Notes under the pieces: model-generated
Database searches by the model: none
Seen by the model: the letters and a program-made list of their open reading frames with translations, nothing else
Told to the model about the DNA's origin: nothing
Program-made: the position numbers and the translations under genes
From: an uncultured Eudoraea sp.
GTDB lineage: Bacteria > Bacteroidota > Bacteroidia > Flavobacteriales > Flavobacteriaceae
DNA: 64,000 nucleotides
Assembly (NCBI GenBank): GCA_947258405.1
Contig: CAMYIE010000005.1
Span: 53,388-117,387, forward strand
Reading direction: 5' to 3'
Part shown: positions 45,635 to 55,607 of the stretch, in pieces
Layout: each line of letters begins with the position of its first letter
Numbering within the stretch: position 1 is the stretch's first letter

Positions 45635-46828
45635 ATGTACGGAAAAATCAAGGATCATCTACAAGGGGAATTGAATGCGATTAGAGAAGCCGGGTTGTTT
45701 AAGGAGGAAAGGATTATCACCTCACCCCAGGATGCGATGATAAAGATATCGACTGGCGAGGAAGTGATAAACTTCTGTTCCAATAACTATCTTGGCCTTT
45801 CATCGCATCCGGAAGTCATCAAAGCAGCTAAATCTACCCTTGACCAGCGGGGTTTTGGGATGTCTTCGGTTCGTTTTATATGCGGCACCCAGGATATCCA
45901 TAAGGAACTCGAAGAAAAGATCGCTCAATTCTATGGCACGGAAGATACCATATTATACGCAGCGGCATTTGACGCTAACGGAGGTGTTTTCGAACCCCTG
46001 CTTACGGCCGAAGACGCAATAATATCGGATGCTTTGAATCATGCTTCCATCATTGATGGCGTAAGACTTTGTAAGGCTAAGCGATACCGATATGCCAATG
46101 CCGATATGGAAGATCTTGAAAATCAGCTAAAACAGGCTAATTCGGATGGAGCCCGATTTAAGATCATAGTGACGGATGGAGTATTTTCAATGGATGGTTT
46201 GGTGGCACCACTGGATGAGATCTGTGATATGGCAGATCGCTATGATGCCCTGGTGATGGTCGATGAATGTCATGCAACGGGCTTTATTGGAAAAACGGGA
46301 ATTGGAACCCCGGAAGAAAAAGGGGTCCTGGGACGGATCGATATTATTACAGGTACACTGGGCAAGGCGCTTGGCGGTGCTATGGGAGGATATACCACCG
46401 GTAAAAAGGAAATTATAGAGATACTCAGACAACGATCAAGACCTTATTTATTTTCAAACTCTCTTGCCCCGGCTATAGTAGGGGCCTCCATCAGGGTTTT
46501 CGATCTATTGGCGAACGATAATAGCCTCAGAGATACGCTCATGGAAAATACCCGATATTTTAAAAAGGGGATGAAAGAAGCGGGCTTCGATATTATAGAA
46601 GGAGAATCGGCCATCGTGCCAGTAATGCTTTACGATGCTAAACTATCACAGAAAATGGCAGATGCTCTGCTTAAAAAAGGTATTTATGTGATCGGTTTCT
46701 TTTATCCCGTGGTACCCAAAGGTAAAGCGAGGATAAGAGTTCAATTATCCGCGGCACACAGAAAAGAACATCTCGATCGTGCTATCAAAGCATTTGTTGA
46801 GGTCGGCAAGGACTTAAATATTATTTGA
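45635..46828 (+). CDS. kbl: Glycine C-acetyltransferase (2-amino-3-ketobutyrate CoA ligase)
   Basis: This PLP enzyme of 397 residues makes or cleaves 2-amino-3-oxobutyrate in threonine breakdown, with threonine dehydrogenase elsewhere. The PLP lysine is in [12 protein letters not shown] (near 245), and the motifs [16 protein letters not shown] and [11 protein letters not shown] are those of the alpha-oxoamine synthase family. It starts 2 bases after the AddA-like gene, with no related metabolic gene nearby. Other family members (serine palmitoyltransferase, 8-amino-7-oxononanoate synthase) are less likely given length and residues. Confidence 0.94.
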   Translation: MYGKIKDHLQGELNAIREAGLFKEERIITSPQDAMIKISTGEEVINFCSNNYLGLSSHPEVIKAAKSTLDQRGFGMSSVRFICGTQDIHKELEEKIAQFYGTEDTILYAAAFDANGGVFEPLLTAEDAIISDALNHASIIDGVRLCKAKRYRYANADMEDLENQLKQANSDGARFKIIVTDGVFSMDGLVAPLDEICDMADRYDALVMVDECHATGFIGKTGIGTPEEKGVLGRIDIITGTLGKALGGAMGGYTTGKKEIIEILRQRSRPYLFSNSLAPAIVGASIRVFDLLANDNSLRDTLMENTRYFKKGMKEAGFDIIEGESAIVPVMLYDAKLSQKMADALLKKGIYVIGFFYPVVPKGKARIRVQLSAAHRKEHLDRAIKAFVEVGKDLNII

Positions 46829-46877
46829 AGCCCTTTTTTAAAGTCTTAAAATGCGTTAAAAAAATAGGAATTTGATT

Positions 46878-46907
46878 TTGTTAATAATATTTAACAACTT
46901 ACATTTG
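46878..46907 (+). promoter_or_regulatory. Promoter of ompA
   Basis: TTG at 46878-46880, a 19-base spacer and TACATTTG at 46900-46907 match the flavobacterial housekeeping consensus. The ATG at 46942 is 34 bases further. It gives the abundant porin gene its own promoter within the surrounding operon. Confidence 0.7.
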
Positions 46908-46941
46908 CGACTGATAAACACTTAAACTTAAAATTTTGAAC

Positions 46942-48309
46942 ATGAAACAGCTTAGTAGATTAATACTTGTTGGCCTACTTGTTTTAGGGTTTAACAACGT
47001 ACAAGCGCAGGACGAAGACAATCCCTGGTTGATTGGCTTCGGTATTAATGCGGTTGACGTATATCCTACCAATGACAACAGCGCTAATTATCCAACCGGA
47101 TCTTTCGGTTCTGAGTTCTTTAATGTAAATGATCACTGGAATGTAGTTCCTTCCATCTCTTACGTGAATGTATCGCGTTACATTGGAGATAATTTTACAT
47201 TTGGTGCAAGGGGATCCTTAAACAGGTTAACGACTCTAGGAGGTGTTAGCGTTAGCAATCTATCATACTATGCTGTTGATGGTAATGTTAAATACAACAT
47301 CTTAAAAAACACCAAAGTTGAACCTTACATCGAAGTTGGTGGTGGTTATACGTGGGTAGATGAAATTGGTTTCGGTACGCTTAATGGAGCCCTTGGTGCT
47401 ACATGGTGGTTCGCCGAAAATGTTGGTTTCAACGCCCAGTTTGGTTATAAGCACGCTTTTGAAGACTACGGAGTAAAGCACTTCCAGCACCTTTTTGGTC
47501 TTAACATCCGCTTTGGTGGAACAGACACTGACGGTGATGGCATCTACGATAAGGATGATGCTTGTCCTGAAATTCCAGGTCTTGAAGTATTTAACGGATG
47601 TCCTGATTCTGATGGCGACGGTATAGAAGACAGAGAAGACAGATGTCCAAACGAAGCCGGACCAAAAGAATTCAACGGATGTCCTGATACTGACGGTGAT
47701 GGTATTCCTGACATCGATGACAAATGTCCAGATGTTCCTGGTGAAGCCGAATTCAACGGATGTGCTGATACTGATGGTGACGGTGTAGCCGATCCGGACG
47801 ATGAATGTCCAGACGTGGCAGGTCCTGCTGAAAATAACGGATGCCCATGGCCAGACAGAGATGGTGATGGTGTGCCAGACAAAGAAGATATTTGTCCTGA
47901 CGTTGTAGGAACTGTGGCCAACGAAGGTTGTCCTGAGATTACAGAAGCTGTACGAAAATCACTTCGTGATTACGCCAAAACTATCTTGTTCGATACTGGC
48001 AGATCTACTATCAAAGATCAATCAGCTGGAGTTCTTGAGAATATCATTGGAATTCTAAATGAATACAAGAATGCTAGATTCAACATTGAGGGCCATACTG
48101 ACAGTGTGGGTAGAGCTTCAACAAACCAGAGACTATCTGAAGAGAGAGCTGGTGCTGTAAGGAACTACCTGATTGAGAACGGTATTGCTTCTGAAAGACT
48201 TGTATCAGCTGGATACGGAGAAGACAGACCAATCGCTTCCAACAATACAAGAGAAGGAAGAAGAACTAACAGAAGGGTTGAGATAAACCTCATACAAGAA
48301 GATGAATAG
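46942..48309 (+). CDS. OmpA-family outer membrane protein with thrombospondin type 3 repeats
   Basis: Starting from ATG 46942 (a TTG two codons earlier is unlikely) the 455-residue protein has a signal peptide (to about residue 21), an eight-strand barrel-like domain to about 190, then five Asp-rich calcium-binding repeats (pattern DTDGDG...D.DD.CP) to about 330, and a peptidoglycan-binding OmpA domain near 345-455 ([20 protein letters not shown]). It tethers the outer membrane to the wall and may be a main porin. It has its own promoter and a terminator at 48331. Confidence 0.94.
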   Translation: MKQLSRLILVGLLVLGFNNVQAQDEDNPWLIGFGINAVDVYPTNDNSANYPTGSFGSEFFNVNDHWNVVPSISYVNVSRYIGDNFTFGARGSLNRLTTLGGVSVSNLSYYAVDGNVKYNILKNTKVEPYIEVGGGYTWVDEIGFGTLNGALGATWWFAENVGFNAQFGYKHAFEDYGVKHFQHLFGLNIRFGGTDTDGDGIYDKDDACPEIPGLEVFNGCPDSDGDGIEDREDRCPNEAGPKEFNGCPDTDGDGIPDIDDKCPDVPGEAEFNGCADTDGDGVADPDDECPDVAGPAENNGCPWPDRDGDGVPDKEDICPDVVGTVANEGCPEITEAVRKSLRDYAKTILFDTGRSTIKDQSAGVLENIIGILNEYKNARFNIEGHTDSVGRASTNQRLSEERAGAVRNYLIENGIASERLVSAGYGEDRPIASNNTREGRRTNRRVEINLIQEDE

Positions 48310-48330
48310 GATTTAACATCCTTTAATCAT

Positions 48331-48360
48331 AAAAAGCTCCGCAAATGCGGAGCTTTTTTT
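48331..48360 (+). terminator. Intrinsic terminator after ompA
   Basis: AAAAAGCTCCGCA (48331-48343) and TGCGGAGCTTTTT (48346-48358) pair almost perfectly around a 2-base centre, with a T-rich tail. The AddB-like gene starts 11 bases later, so it must rely on read-through or on a promoter overlapping this hairpin. Confidence 0.85.
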
Positions 48361-48370
48361 ATTTTTATAA

Positions 48371-51127
48371 ATGCATAAGTCGTTTATAGACCAGGTATTG
48401 TCCGATGTATGGGACGGAGAACAAAATCTTGAAAACACTGTTTTTGTGCTCCCTAGCAGACGAGCCGGGACCTACCTGCGAAATAGCCTATCGCATAAAG
48501 CCAGGGGTAATGTCTTTGCTCCTAAAATCTATAGCATTGAACAGTTCATAGAACAATTGTCGGGCTTGTCTTATGCTACCTTACCAGAACAACTCTTTTG
48601 CCTTTATAAAGCTCATCTTGAAGTAGCCGGTTCAGAAAAGGAGTCTTTTTTTGAATTTAGTAGATGGGCCAGAGTCTTGCTCGCAGACTTTGACGAGATC
48701 GATCGCTATCTCATCCCCCATAAGGATATATTCTCTTATCTGGCCGCCATTACCGAAGTAAACCATTGGTATTTAAGAAAGGAAAAAACCTCCTTAATAA
48801 AAGACTACATCAAATTTTGGGAGCGTCTTGAACCCCTATATCAAAAATTTGTCGGCTTTTTGCTCGAAAAAAAACTCGGTCACCAGGGTTTGATATATCG
48901 CACCGCATTTGAGCGTCTTGATCTATATCTGGAATCTTCCAAAAATTATAACCATGTTTTTCTCGGCTTTAATGCCCTTAATACCGCAGAATCAAAAATT
49001 ATTCAGAATATACTCCAAAATACCAACTCTGATATATATTGGGATATTGACCAATACTTTCTCGAAGAGTCTTATCACGATGCCGGTTACTTTATCCGCC
49101 GCCATCAAAAGAGCTGGAAATATTTTCAGAACAATGGAATTAAGGGAGTTAGCGATCACTTCCTTGCTCCAAAGAATATCGAAATCATCGGAGTACCAAA
49201 AAATGTTTCCCAGGTAAAATACATCGGTCATATTTTAGACACAATTTCAGAACACAAGACTGTAAGTCTGGATAATACAGCATTGATACTCTCCGATGAA
49301 TCATTACTGAATCCCCTAATAAACTCTCTTCCGGCCCAGCTCGATAGCGCAAATATAACCATGGGTTATCCTTTGAAGAATTCTCCACTAACCGGTGTAT
49401 TTGAGGAATTTTTTGACTTATTTCAACAATCTAATAAACGCGGTTGGTACTATAAGAAGATTATCGGTTTTCTTTCTCTACCTTATATTCAGCTGCTGTT
49501 ATCGGATTCGGACAGCCAAGGTTTTAGAAGCTTAAGGGTAGAAGTTAAAAAAATGAATATGATCTATCTGCCGGATCAATTTCTTGACAGCTACCTGCCA
49601 GAGGTATCTCAAGTCCTTTTTAATCCTTCTAACCTACAAGTCGGCGAATTCCTCAAGAGTTGCTTTTATATTATCGAGGGTTTAAAAAGAGAACTCGAGA
49701 AAAAAAAACATCGGGGTCTGGAAGTAGAACAATTGTTCGGGTTTAATTCTATTTTCAAGCAGCTCGATGAAATGCATCAGGTGTTTCCCTATATCTCCGA
49801 TATTCGTGCATTACAAGGGTTATATCATGAGCTAATGGCTCAGCAGACCATCGATTTTGAAGGGGAACCTCTAAAAGGGCTGCAGATAATGGGAATGTTG
49901 GAAAGCAGAGTTCTCGACTTTGAAACCGTAATAATCAGTTCTGTAAATGAAGGAATCCTACCCGCCGGAAAACAAGGGAATTCGTTCATTCCGTTTGATG
50001 TAAAGAAAGAACTAGGACTGCCTGCCTACAAGGAAAAAGATGCCGTCTATACCTATCACTTCTATCGTTTATTGCAAAGGGCTAAGAAAATTTATATTTT
50101 GTACAATACAGAACCCGATGTACTGCTCGGAGGTGAAAAAAGCCGTCTAATCCATCAACTGCAAACCGATAAAAACACCAGAACATTTATAAAAGATCGC
50201 CTGGCAACCATGGAACTCCCCAACTACCTGCCAGCTCCCGAAGAGTTTCCAAAAAGCGAAGAGGCAATGAGCGCCATTCAGGATTTGGCAAACAGGGGAT
50301 TCTCGCCTACATCGCTTATCCAATATATCAGAAATCCTCAGGAGTTCTATAAAAGGGCCCTGCTTAGAATAGAGGAACCAACAATGGTCGATGAAACAAT
50401 TGCCGCCAATACATTTGGAACTATTATTCACAATTCCCTGGAGGCGGTATTAAAACCATTTGTAGGTCAGATTCTCGACCCGAAATCACTTCAATCCATT
50501 CTTCCGGATATCAGAAACGTTGTGCTTTCACACTTCACTGAATTCTACTCCGAATCTTCTATCCATCATGGAAAGAATTATATCGTTTTTCAGGTACTGG
50601 TCCGAACCGTTGAAAATTTTATCAAGTACGAGATAAGCATTTGCAGGAGAAAAAAAGTCAGAATTATTCAGCTGGAAAAGAGATTGAAAATACCGCTTGA
50701 TATTCCTGGTATTCTGTTCCCAGTCTTCCTAAAAGGCACCCTGGACCGTATCGATGAAGTAGATGGCAGGTTGAGAATTGTAGACTATAAGACCGGTAAG
50801 GTTAATCTGGCCGACATGGGTCTTTCGTCCTGGGAAGATTTAGCAGAGGATGTCCGTTACAGCAAGGTTTTCCAGGTCCTCTCATATGCTTATATGTATA
50901 CAATAGCACAAAATAATACTGTATTGGATGGTGGGGTGATCTCTTTAAAGAACCTCAGTCAGGGGTATCTCGATTTCGCTCTGTTAGAAAAAAAAGGCAG
51001 CAGAAAACGACATCCCGGAATCGATCAGGATCGTCTTCAATCTTTTGAGAGAGTACTTTTCCAACTAATCCGGGAAATTTGTAATCCCGATGTGCCATTC
51101 GTTGAAAAGGTGGAACCGGCTATTTGA
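48371..51127 (+). CDS. AddB-like PD-(D/E)XK nuclease
   Basis: The 918-residue protein lacks an intact Walker A but begins like AddB (VFVLPSRRAGTYLRNSL), followed by a helicase-like body, and ends in a PD-(D/E)XK nuclease domain with VFLKGTLDRIDEVDGRLRIV continuing into DYKTGK (near residues 790-820). With the AddA-like helicase at 42525 it should form a recombination complex acting on DNA ends. The four cysteines that bind an iron-sulfur cluster in Bacillus AddB are not apparent. Its start is 11 bases after the ompA terminator, and its end overlaps the convergent SDR gene by 8 bases. Confidence 0.88.
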   Translation: MHKSFIDQVLSDVWDGEQNLENTVFVLPSRRAGTYLRNSLSHKARGNVFAPKIYSIEQFIEQLSGLSYATLPEQLFCLYKAHLEVAGSEKESFFEFSRWARVLLADFDEIDRYLIPHKDIFSYLAAITEVNHWYLRKEKTSLIKDYIKFWERLEPLYQKFVGFLLEKKLGHQGLIYRTAFERLDLYLESSKNYNHVFLGFNALNTAESKIIQNILQNTNSDIYWDIDQYFLEESYHDAGYFIRRHQKSWKYFQNNGIKGVSDHFLAPKNIEIIGVPKNVSQVKYIGHILDTISEHKTVSLDNTALILSDESLLNPLINSLPAQLDSANITMGYPLKNSPLTGVFEEFFDLFQQSNKRGWYYKKIIGFLSLPYIQLLLSDSDSQGFRSLRVEVKKMNMIYLPDQFLDSYLPEVSQVLFNPSNLQVGEFLKSCFYIIEGLKRELEKKKHRGLEVEQLFGFNSIFKQLDEMHQVFPYISDIRALQGLYHELMAQQTIDFEGEPLKGLQIMGMLESRVLDFETVIISSVNEGILPAGKQGNSFIPFDVKKELGLPAYKEKDAVYTYHFYRLLQRAKKIYILYNTEPDVLLGGEKSRLIHQLQTDKNTRTFIKDRLATMELPNYLPAPEEFPKSEEAMSAIQDLANRGFSPTSLIQYIRNPQEFYKRALLRIEEPTMVDETIAANTFGTIIHNSLEAVLKPFVGQILDPKSLQSILPDIRNVVLSHFTEFYSESSIHHGKNYIVFQVLVRTVENFIKYEISICRRKKVRIIQLEKRLKIPLDIPGILFPVFLKGTLDRIDEVDGRLRIVDYKTGKVNLADMGLSSWEDLAEDVRYSKVFQVLSYAYMYTIAQNNTVLDGGVISLKNLSQGYLDFALLEKKGSRKRHPGIDQDRLQSFERVLFQLIREICNPDVPFVEKVEPAI

Positions 51128-51830
51128 GATCTGGCCTGGTTGGCCTGACCTCGATCTTGCTGGGTAACGATCGTGCTGGCATTTCCAATAAATCCAATAC
51201 CATTTGTCCTATATCTTCTGGCTGGATTTTCCAATTATCCTTTTCTGAAGGTGTATTCCGATTAAAATAGGTTGCTACAGAACCCGGCATAATGGTAGTT
51301 ACCTTAATATCATATCTTCTTAAATCGAGCATGGCAGCCTGAGTGAATCCAACCAAACCGAATTTAGTGGCATTATAACCAGCACCATTGGGGAAAAAAT
51401 TTGTCCCGGCCAGACTCGCAATGGTCATGAAATATCCCTTTGATTCCTTCAAAGCTTCAACCGAGGCTTTTAATGTGTAGAAAACACCATTGAGGTTAGT
51501 ATTGATCATTTGATTCCAGTGATCTAAAGACATCTCATCTACAGCAGCAAAATGACCTACTCCTGCATTGGCGATTACTACATCGACCTGTCCCCAGTTC
51601 TCGAGTACTTTAGAAATGGCATTCTCCTCGTCCTCAGGTTTGGTAACATCGGACTGTATGGCCAAAAGTTGATCGCTATTAAGAGTCTCCTTTGCTTCGG
51701 CCAAAGATTTCTCAGATCTCCCACTGATGGCGACCTTCATCCCGGCATCTAACAATATTTGGGCAATTCCTAAACCAATCCCCTTAGAACCCCCTGTTAT
51801 ATAGACCACTTTGTTATGAACATCAGACAT
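51120..51830 (-). CDS. Short-chain dehydrogenase/reductase
   Basis: The 236-residue oxidoreductase has TGGSKGIGLGIAQ at the N terminus, NAGVG near 90, a serine in FMTIASLAG and the catalytic YNATK near 153. It is probably NAD(P)-dependent; substrate unknown. It resembles the 3-ketoacyl reductase-like group. The gene ends in an 8-base overlap with the AddB-like gene on the opposite strand and lies downstream of tRNA-Ala. Confidence 0.92.
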   Translation of the reverse strand: MSDVHNKVVYITGGSKGIGLGIAQILLDAGMKVAISGRSEKSLAEAKETLNSDQLLAIQSDVTKPEDEENAISKVLENWGQVDVVIANAGVGHFAAVDEMSLDHWNQMINTNLNGVFYTLKASVEALKESKGYFMTIASLAGTNFFPNGAGYNATKFGLVGFTQAAMLDLRRYDIKVTTIMPGSVATYFNRNTPSEKDNWKIQPEDIGQMVLDLLEMPARSLPSKIEVRPTRPDLK

Positions 51831-51914
51831 ACTCTCTCTTTTTGGTTAAAATTAAAACTATGAGCAATTAATAAAGCCTTAAGTATGATTTATTATAATT
51901 AATCAAGGCAAATT

Positions 51915-51959
51915 AAAAAAGCCCTCCGAAGCCCGACAACTATCAGGGCGAAGGAGGGC
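51915..51959 (-). terminator. Terminator of tRNA-Ala
   Basis: GCCCTCC (51921-51927) pairs with GGAGGGC (51953-51959), and GCCC (51931-51934) with GGGC (51946-51949); GAA on each side forms an internal loop. On the minus strand six T follow (51920-51915). It starts 5 bases after the tRNA. Confidence 0.88.
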
Positions 51960-51963
51960 GAAG

Positions 51964-52039
<76 letters not shown>

Positions 52040-52101
52040 TAATTGCAAGGACCGCAAAGAAAAAACTTTTTAGAATAGGAACAAAATCCCCGTTGACTTT
52101 T

Positions 52102-52908
52102 TTACGCTTCCTCACTTACCTTGGCACTGAGGATCAATACCGGAACCCTGGAAGAGAATTCTGATTTAGGGATGGTACTTTTTTCCCATAGTGATTTGAA
52201 AAACCCTCTTTTCCTCCGGAAAACACAAAGCATGTCCGGGTGATGAGATTGAAACTGTTCCAATACCCCAAGATAGGTTTTGGCATGTTCTGTTGTAACC
52301 ATTCCCGAACTTAAATTTTTAAGTGCAGGATTAATCTCTAGATCCTCTTCTGTATGCTTTGGTGTTTTCACCAGTAACAAATTCACACTGGCTGCAAATT
52401 TATTTTGTATAGCTCTTAATGGGTTCAGAATTTCTTCTTTATCCAACTTACCTGACCTGAATGCCGTTAGTATATTCTTAAAAGGTGAAAAGTGTGTTCC
52501 TCTGGGAACCACAAGAGTGGGAATATCGGTTTGTTTAATGATCTTACCTGTAGTATGCCCAAGGTATAACTCTTCCTGTGCATCGTTGCAGCGCGCTGCA
52601 ATTATTATCAAATCTATCCCAAGGACAAGATTTAATTCCTTTAGTCCATCGACCAAATCTCCCTTGTAGGTTGCAATATTGATATGCACACCCTTCAAAT
52701 CAATTTTATCGATTACTTCTTTAAGTCGTTCTTCACTAACCTGGCGTACTTTGCTTGAAACATCGGAAAGATTGCCAGCTCCCACAGGTGTGCTAAATAC
52801 CTCCATAGCATAAACCTTAGCTGAAAAATCGGCAGCAAAATCCACTGCGTATTGCAAAGTTTCATTAGAGTTGGGAGAACTTCCAATAGGTACTAAAATG
52901 TTCTTCAT
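52102..52908 (-). CDS. Universal stress protein (tandem UspA)
   Basis: The 268-residue protein has two UspA folds. The first opens NILVPIGSSPNSNETLQYAV and includes LIIIAARCNDAQEELYLGHTTGK, where GHTTG is close to the nucleotide-binding G-x-x-G motif. The second half is degenerate and ends VPVLILSAK. Such proteins aid survival under starvation or oxidative stress. It stands alone between tRNA-Ala and a divergent acetyltransferase. A related single-domain protein occurs at 24455 in the SulP cluster. Confidence 0.88.
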   Translation of the reverse strand: MKNILVPIGSSPNSNETLQYAVDFAADFSAKVYAMEVFSTPVGAGNLSDVSSKVRQVSEERLKEVIDKIDLKGVHINIATYKGDLVDGLKELNLVLGIDLIIIAARCNDAQEELYLGHTTGKIIKQTDIPTLVVPRGTHFSPFKNILTAFRSGKLDKEEILNPLRAIQNKFAASVNLLLVKTPKHTEEDLEINPALKNLSSGMVTTEHAKTYLGVLEQFQSHHPDMLCVFRRKRGFFKSLWEKSTIPKSEFSSRVPVLILSAKVSEEA

Positions 52909-52960
52909 AAGGTTTACAGATTAATTAGCCTAAATTTACAGATTAAATCGATGATTACCC

Positions 52961-53461
52961 ATGATCAGGCGTGCAAAGATAGAGGAAATCCCGGAAATAA
53001 TGGAGCTTACCAAAGCTTGTGCACATCATATGACCGAAGAAGGAATCTCTCAATGGAATGAGCATTATCCTTCAGAGCAGGCTTTTGTCCGCGATATATC
53101 CAGGGATGAATTATATGCTTTCGAAATTGATGGAAAAGTTATAGGGGTTATCGCAGTCACAACCTTAATCGATGAGGAATATGTCTCTGTTCAATGGTTA
53201 ACCCAAACCGGAAATAATCTCTATATACACAGATTAGCAGTACATCCGAGGCTTCAAGGCCGGGGTTACGCACAACAACTGATGTCTTTTGCAGAGGAAC
53301 TCGCAATAGATAACAACTGCGAATCCATAAGGTTGGATACTTTTAGCAAAAATTTCAGGAATCAAAGGTTTTATGAACAGAGAGGGTATGTAAAACTCGG
53401 GGATATTTTTTTCCCCACACAGAGTGAATATCCTTTCCATTGTTATGAATTAATCCTTTAA
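52961..53461 (+). CDS. GNAT family N-acetyltransferase
   Basis: The 166-residue enzyme has the GNAT core: LYIHRLAVHPRLQGRGYAQQ is the acetyl-CoA binding motif A (V-x-P-x-x-x-G-x-G), followed by CESIRLDTFSKNFRNQRFYEQRGY (motif B, shown here in part). The acceptor amine is unknown. It starts at 52961 after a divergent stress-protein gene and is followed after 14 bases by a MATE transporter. Confidence 0.9.
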   Translation: MIRRAKIEEIPEIMELTKACAHHMTEEGISQWNEHYPSEQAFVRDISRDELYAFEIDGKVIGVIAVTTLIDEEYVSVQWLTQTGNNLYIHRLAVHPRLQGRGYAQQLMSFAEELAIDNNCESIRLDTFSKNFRNQRFYEQRGYVKLGDIFFPTQSEYPFHCYELIL

Positions 53462-53475
53462 CAACCTACTTCTTT

Positions 53476-54810
53476 GTGAAAACCGAGGTTAACCTTAAAA
53501 CCATCAACAAACTGGCTATACCGGCTACAGTGGCCGGAATTGCCGAGCCTGTCTTATCGATCACAGACACGGCAATTGTTGGAAACATCCAGGTAGATGG
53601 TTTGGAGTCTCTGGCAGCGGTTGGCATTGTAGGGGCCTTTTTATCTATGCTTATTTGGATCCTGGGCCAAACCAGAAGTGCCATCTCTACCATTATTTCC
53701 CAATATTTAGGTGCAGGCCGATTAAAAGAGGTGAAGTCACTACCAGCTCAGGCGATTTATTTCAATATACTCCTTAGCCTTATTGTATTGCTCGGTACAA
53801 TTTTTATAATGGAAGATATTTTCAGCCTGCTGAATGCCTCCGGTAAAATCCTGGAGTTCTGTATAGACTATTATGCGATAAGGGTGTGGGGTTTCCCGCT
53901 TACCCTGTTTACATTTGCGGTCATGGGTATTTTCAGAGGGCTACAGAACACCTATTGGCCCATGGTCATTGCAACCACTGGAGCGCTTCTTAATATTCTG
54001 CTCGATTTTGCCCTGGTTTATGGTGTCAAAGACTTGATTCCTCCTATGTATCTTGAAGGAGCAGCCTGGGCCAGTCTTATTTCTCAGGGGGTAATGGCAC
54101 TGATGGCCTTTGTACTGCTTATCCGCAAGACAGAAATCACCCTCAAACTCAGTTTACCAATACATCCGGAAATGGGTAGATTAATACGTATGAGTCTCGA
54201 TCTATTTGTACGGACCGTGGCCCTGAATGTAGCACTTATCCTTGCTGTACGCGAAGCAACAGCACTGGGAGACCGTTTCATCGGTGCGCATACCATTGCA
54301 ATTAATCTTTGGCTCTTTGCCGCCTTTTTCGTAGATGGATACAGCGCTGCCGGGAACAGCATGGCAGGCAAGCTGATTGGCGCCAAAGACTATAATGGCC
54401 TTTGGTCTCTAGCAAAACAGATTGTGCGTTACGGTCTCCTGGTAAGCCTCATGTTAATGGTGGTCGGGTTTGCACTCTACCGCCCGTTGGGAACATTATT
54501 CTCTAACTCAGCCATTGTACTACAAACTTTTTACAGCATCTTCTATATAGTTATCCTGGCCCAGCCAATGAATACAATAGCCTTTGTTTTCGACGGCATT
54601 TTTAAGGGCCTTGGCGAAATGAAATACCTGCGCAATGTCTTGCTTGTGGCAACATTTTTCGGATTTGTCCCAGTGCTGTATATAAGCTTGAATTTTGAGC
54701 TCGGTCTTCACGGTATTTGGATTGCCCTAACAGTGTGGATGGCTATTCGCAGTGCGGCGCCTGTATGGAAGTTCAGGCGAAAATTTCGCCCCCTTTTGCA
54801 AAAGGTTTAA
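53476..54810 (+). CDS. MATE family efflux transporter
   Basis: The 444-residue membrane protein has about 12 helices and a GTG start. N-terminal ITDTAIVG and PATVAGIAEP and the repeated KTRSAIS-type segments are typical of the DinF/NorM multidrug and toxin extrusion family. It uses a Na+ or H+ gradient to expel organic cations. The two halves are symmetric (residues about 1-225 and 230-444). It ends 20 bases before the enoyl-CoA hydratase gene. Confidence 0.92.
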   Translation: MKTEVNLKTINKLAIPATVAGIAEPVLSITDTAIVGNIQVDGLESLAAVGIVGAFLSMLIWILGQTRSAISTIISQYLGAGRLKEVKSLPAQAIYFNILLSLIVLLGTIFIMEDIFSLLNASGKILEFCIDYYAIRVWGFPLTLFTFAVMGIFRGLQNTYWPMVIATTGALLNILLDFALVYGVKDLIPPMYLEGAAWASLISQGVMALMAFVLLIRKTEITLKLSLPIHPEMGRLIRMSLDLFVRTVALNVALILAVREATALGDRFIGAHTIAINLWLFAAFFVDGYSAAGNSMAGKLIGAKDYNGLWSLAKQIVRYGLLVSLMLMVVGFALYRPLGTLFSNSAIVLQTFYSIFYIVILAQPMNTIAFVFDGIFKGLGEMKYLRNVLLVATFFGFVPVLYISLNFELGLHGIWIALTVWMAIRSAAPVWKFRRKFRPLLQKV

Positions 54811-54830
54811 ATTTGATTAAACTCTTCAAT

Positions 54831-55598
54831 ATGGGAACCTCTAGAACAAATGGAAGCCTCTATACCCGCAGGGAACAAAGTATAGCCGTAGTTGAATTTG
54901 GCCACCCTGCCAGTAATTCATTTGTATCAGAATTATTGGAGAGGCTTTATACAGAAATCGACAAGCTTTCGGAGGACGACAGTATTTGTGCAATCGTACT
55001 TCAGTCTGAGGGGGAAAGGGCATTTTGTGCCGGGGCATCCTTTGATGAATTGATAGCGATTTCAGACCTCGATCAAGGCAAGGCATTTTTCCGTGGATTT
55101 GCCAATGTCATCAACTCCATGAGAAAATGCAGAAAGCCTATCATTGGCAGGGTTCAGGGCAAAACAGTTGGTGGAGGAGTGGGCCTTGCTGCGGCATGTG
55201 ACTACGTTTTTGCTACCGAAGCGGCATCGATAAGACTATCGGAAATCAGCATCGGGATTGCACCATTGGTTATAGCACCGGCAGTGGAACGAAAAATTGG
55301 TAAAGCCGGTCTTGCAGAACTCGCATTCTCGCCTGCAGAATGGAAAAATGCCTACTGGTGCAGGGAAAAGGGTTTGTTTTCAAAAGTCTTTGGATCTATC
55401 AAAGAAATGGACAAGGAGCTAGACCTATATATGGCCCATTTAAAAAGACTCAGTCCACAAGCTTTACAAGCGATGAAAAAAGTGCTGTGGGAAGGCACTG
55501 AACACTGGAATGAACTGCTTCTCTCCCGGGCTGAAATGTCGGGAAAATTGTCTCTCTTACCAGAAACCAAAGAGATTCTCGCTCGAATAAAAAGTTGA
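54831..55598 (+). CDS. Enoyl-CoA hydratase/isomerase family protein
   Basis: The ATG at 54831 (MGTSRTNGSLYTRR) lies after the MATE stop; an in-frame upstream ATG at 54717 falls inside that gene and adds 38 unrelated residues. The 255-residue crotonase-fold protein has the oxyanion motif ERAFCAGASFDEL and a second glycine-rich segment GRVQGKTVGGGVGLAAACD; ISIGIAPLVIAPAV is the usual active-site loop, with a glutamate in SEISIG. It may hydrate an enoyl-CoA in branched-chain or fatty acid breakdown; substrate not determined. Confidence 0.88.
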   Translation: MGTSRTNGSLYTRREQSIAVVEFGHPASNSFVSELLERLYTEIDKLSEDDSICAIVLQSEGERAFCAGASFDELIAISDLDQGKAFFRGFANVINSMRKCRKPIIGRVQGKTVGGGVGLAAACDYVFATEAASIRLSEISIGIAPLVIAPAVERKIGKAGLAELAFSPAEWKNAYWCREKGLFSKVFGSIKEMDKELDLYMAHLKRLSPQALQAMKKVLWEGTEHWNELLLSRAEMSGKLSLLPETKEILARIKS

Positions 55599-55607
55599 TT
55601 TTACGAA

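Noticed and set aside
47544..47921. 125-codon open frame antisense to ompA; repeated units resembling a repeat array
   Set aside because: This is the complement of the Asp-rich thrombospondin type 3 repeats. The repeats are protein-coding and imperfect, with no spacers, so no CRISPR array.
54717..54830. Upstream extension of the enoyl-CoA hydratase gene
   Set aside because: It lies inside the MATE gene and its 38 residues do not resemble the crotonase fold.
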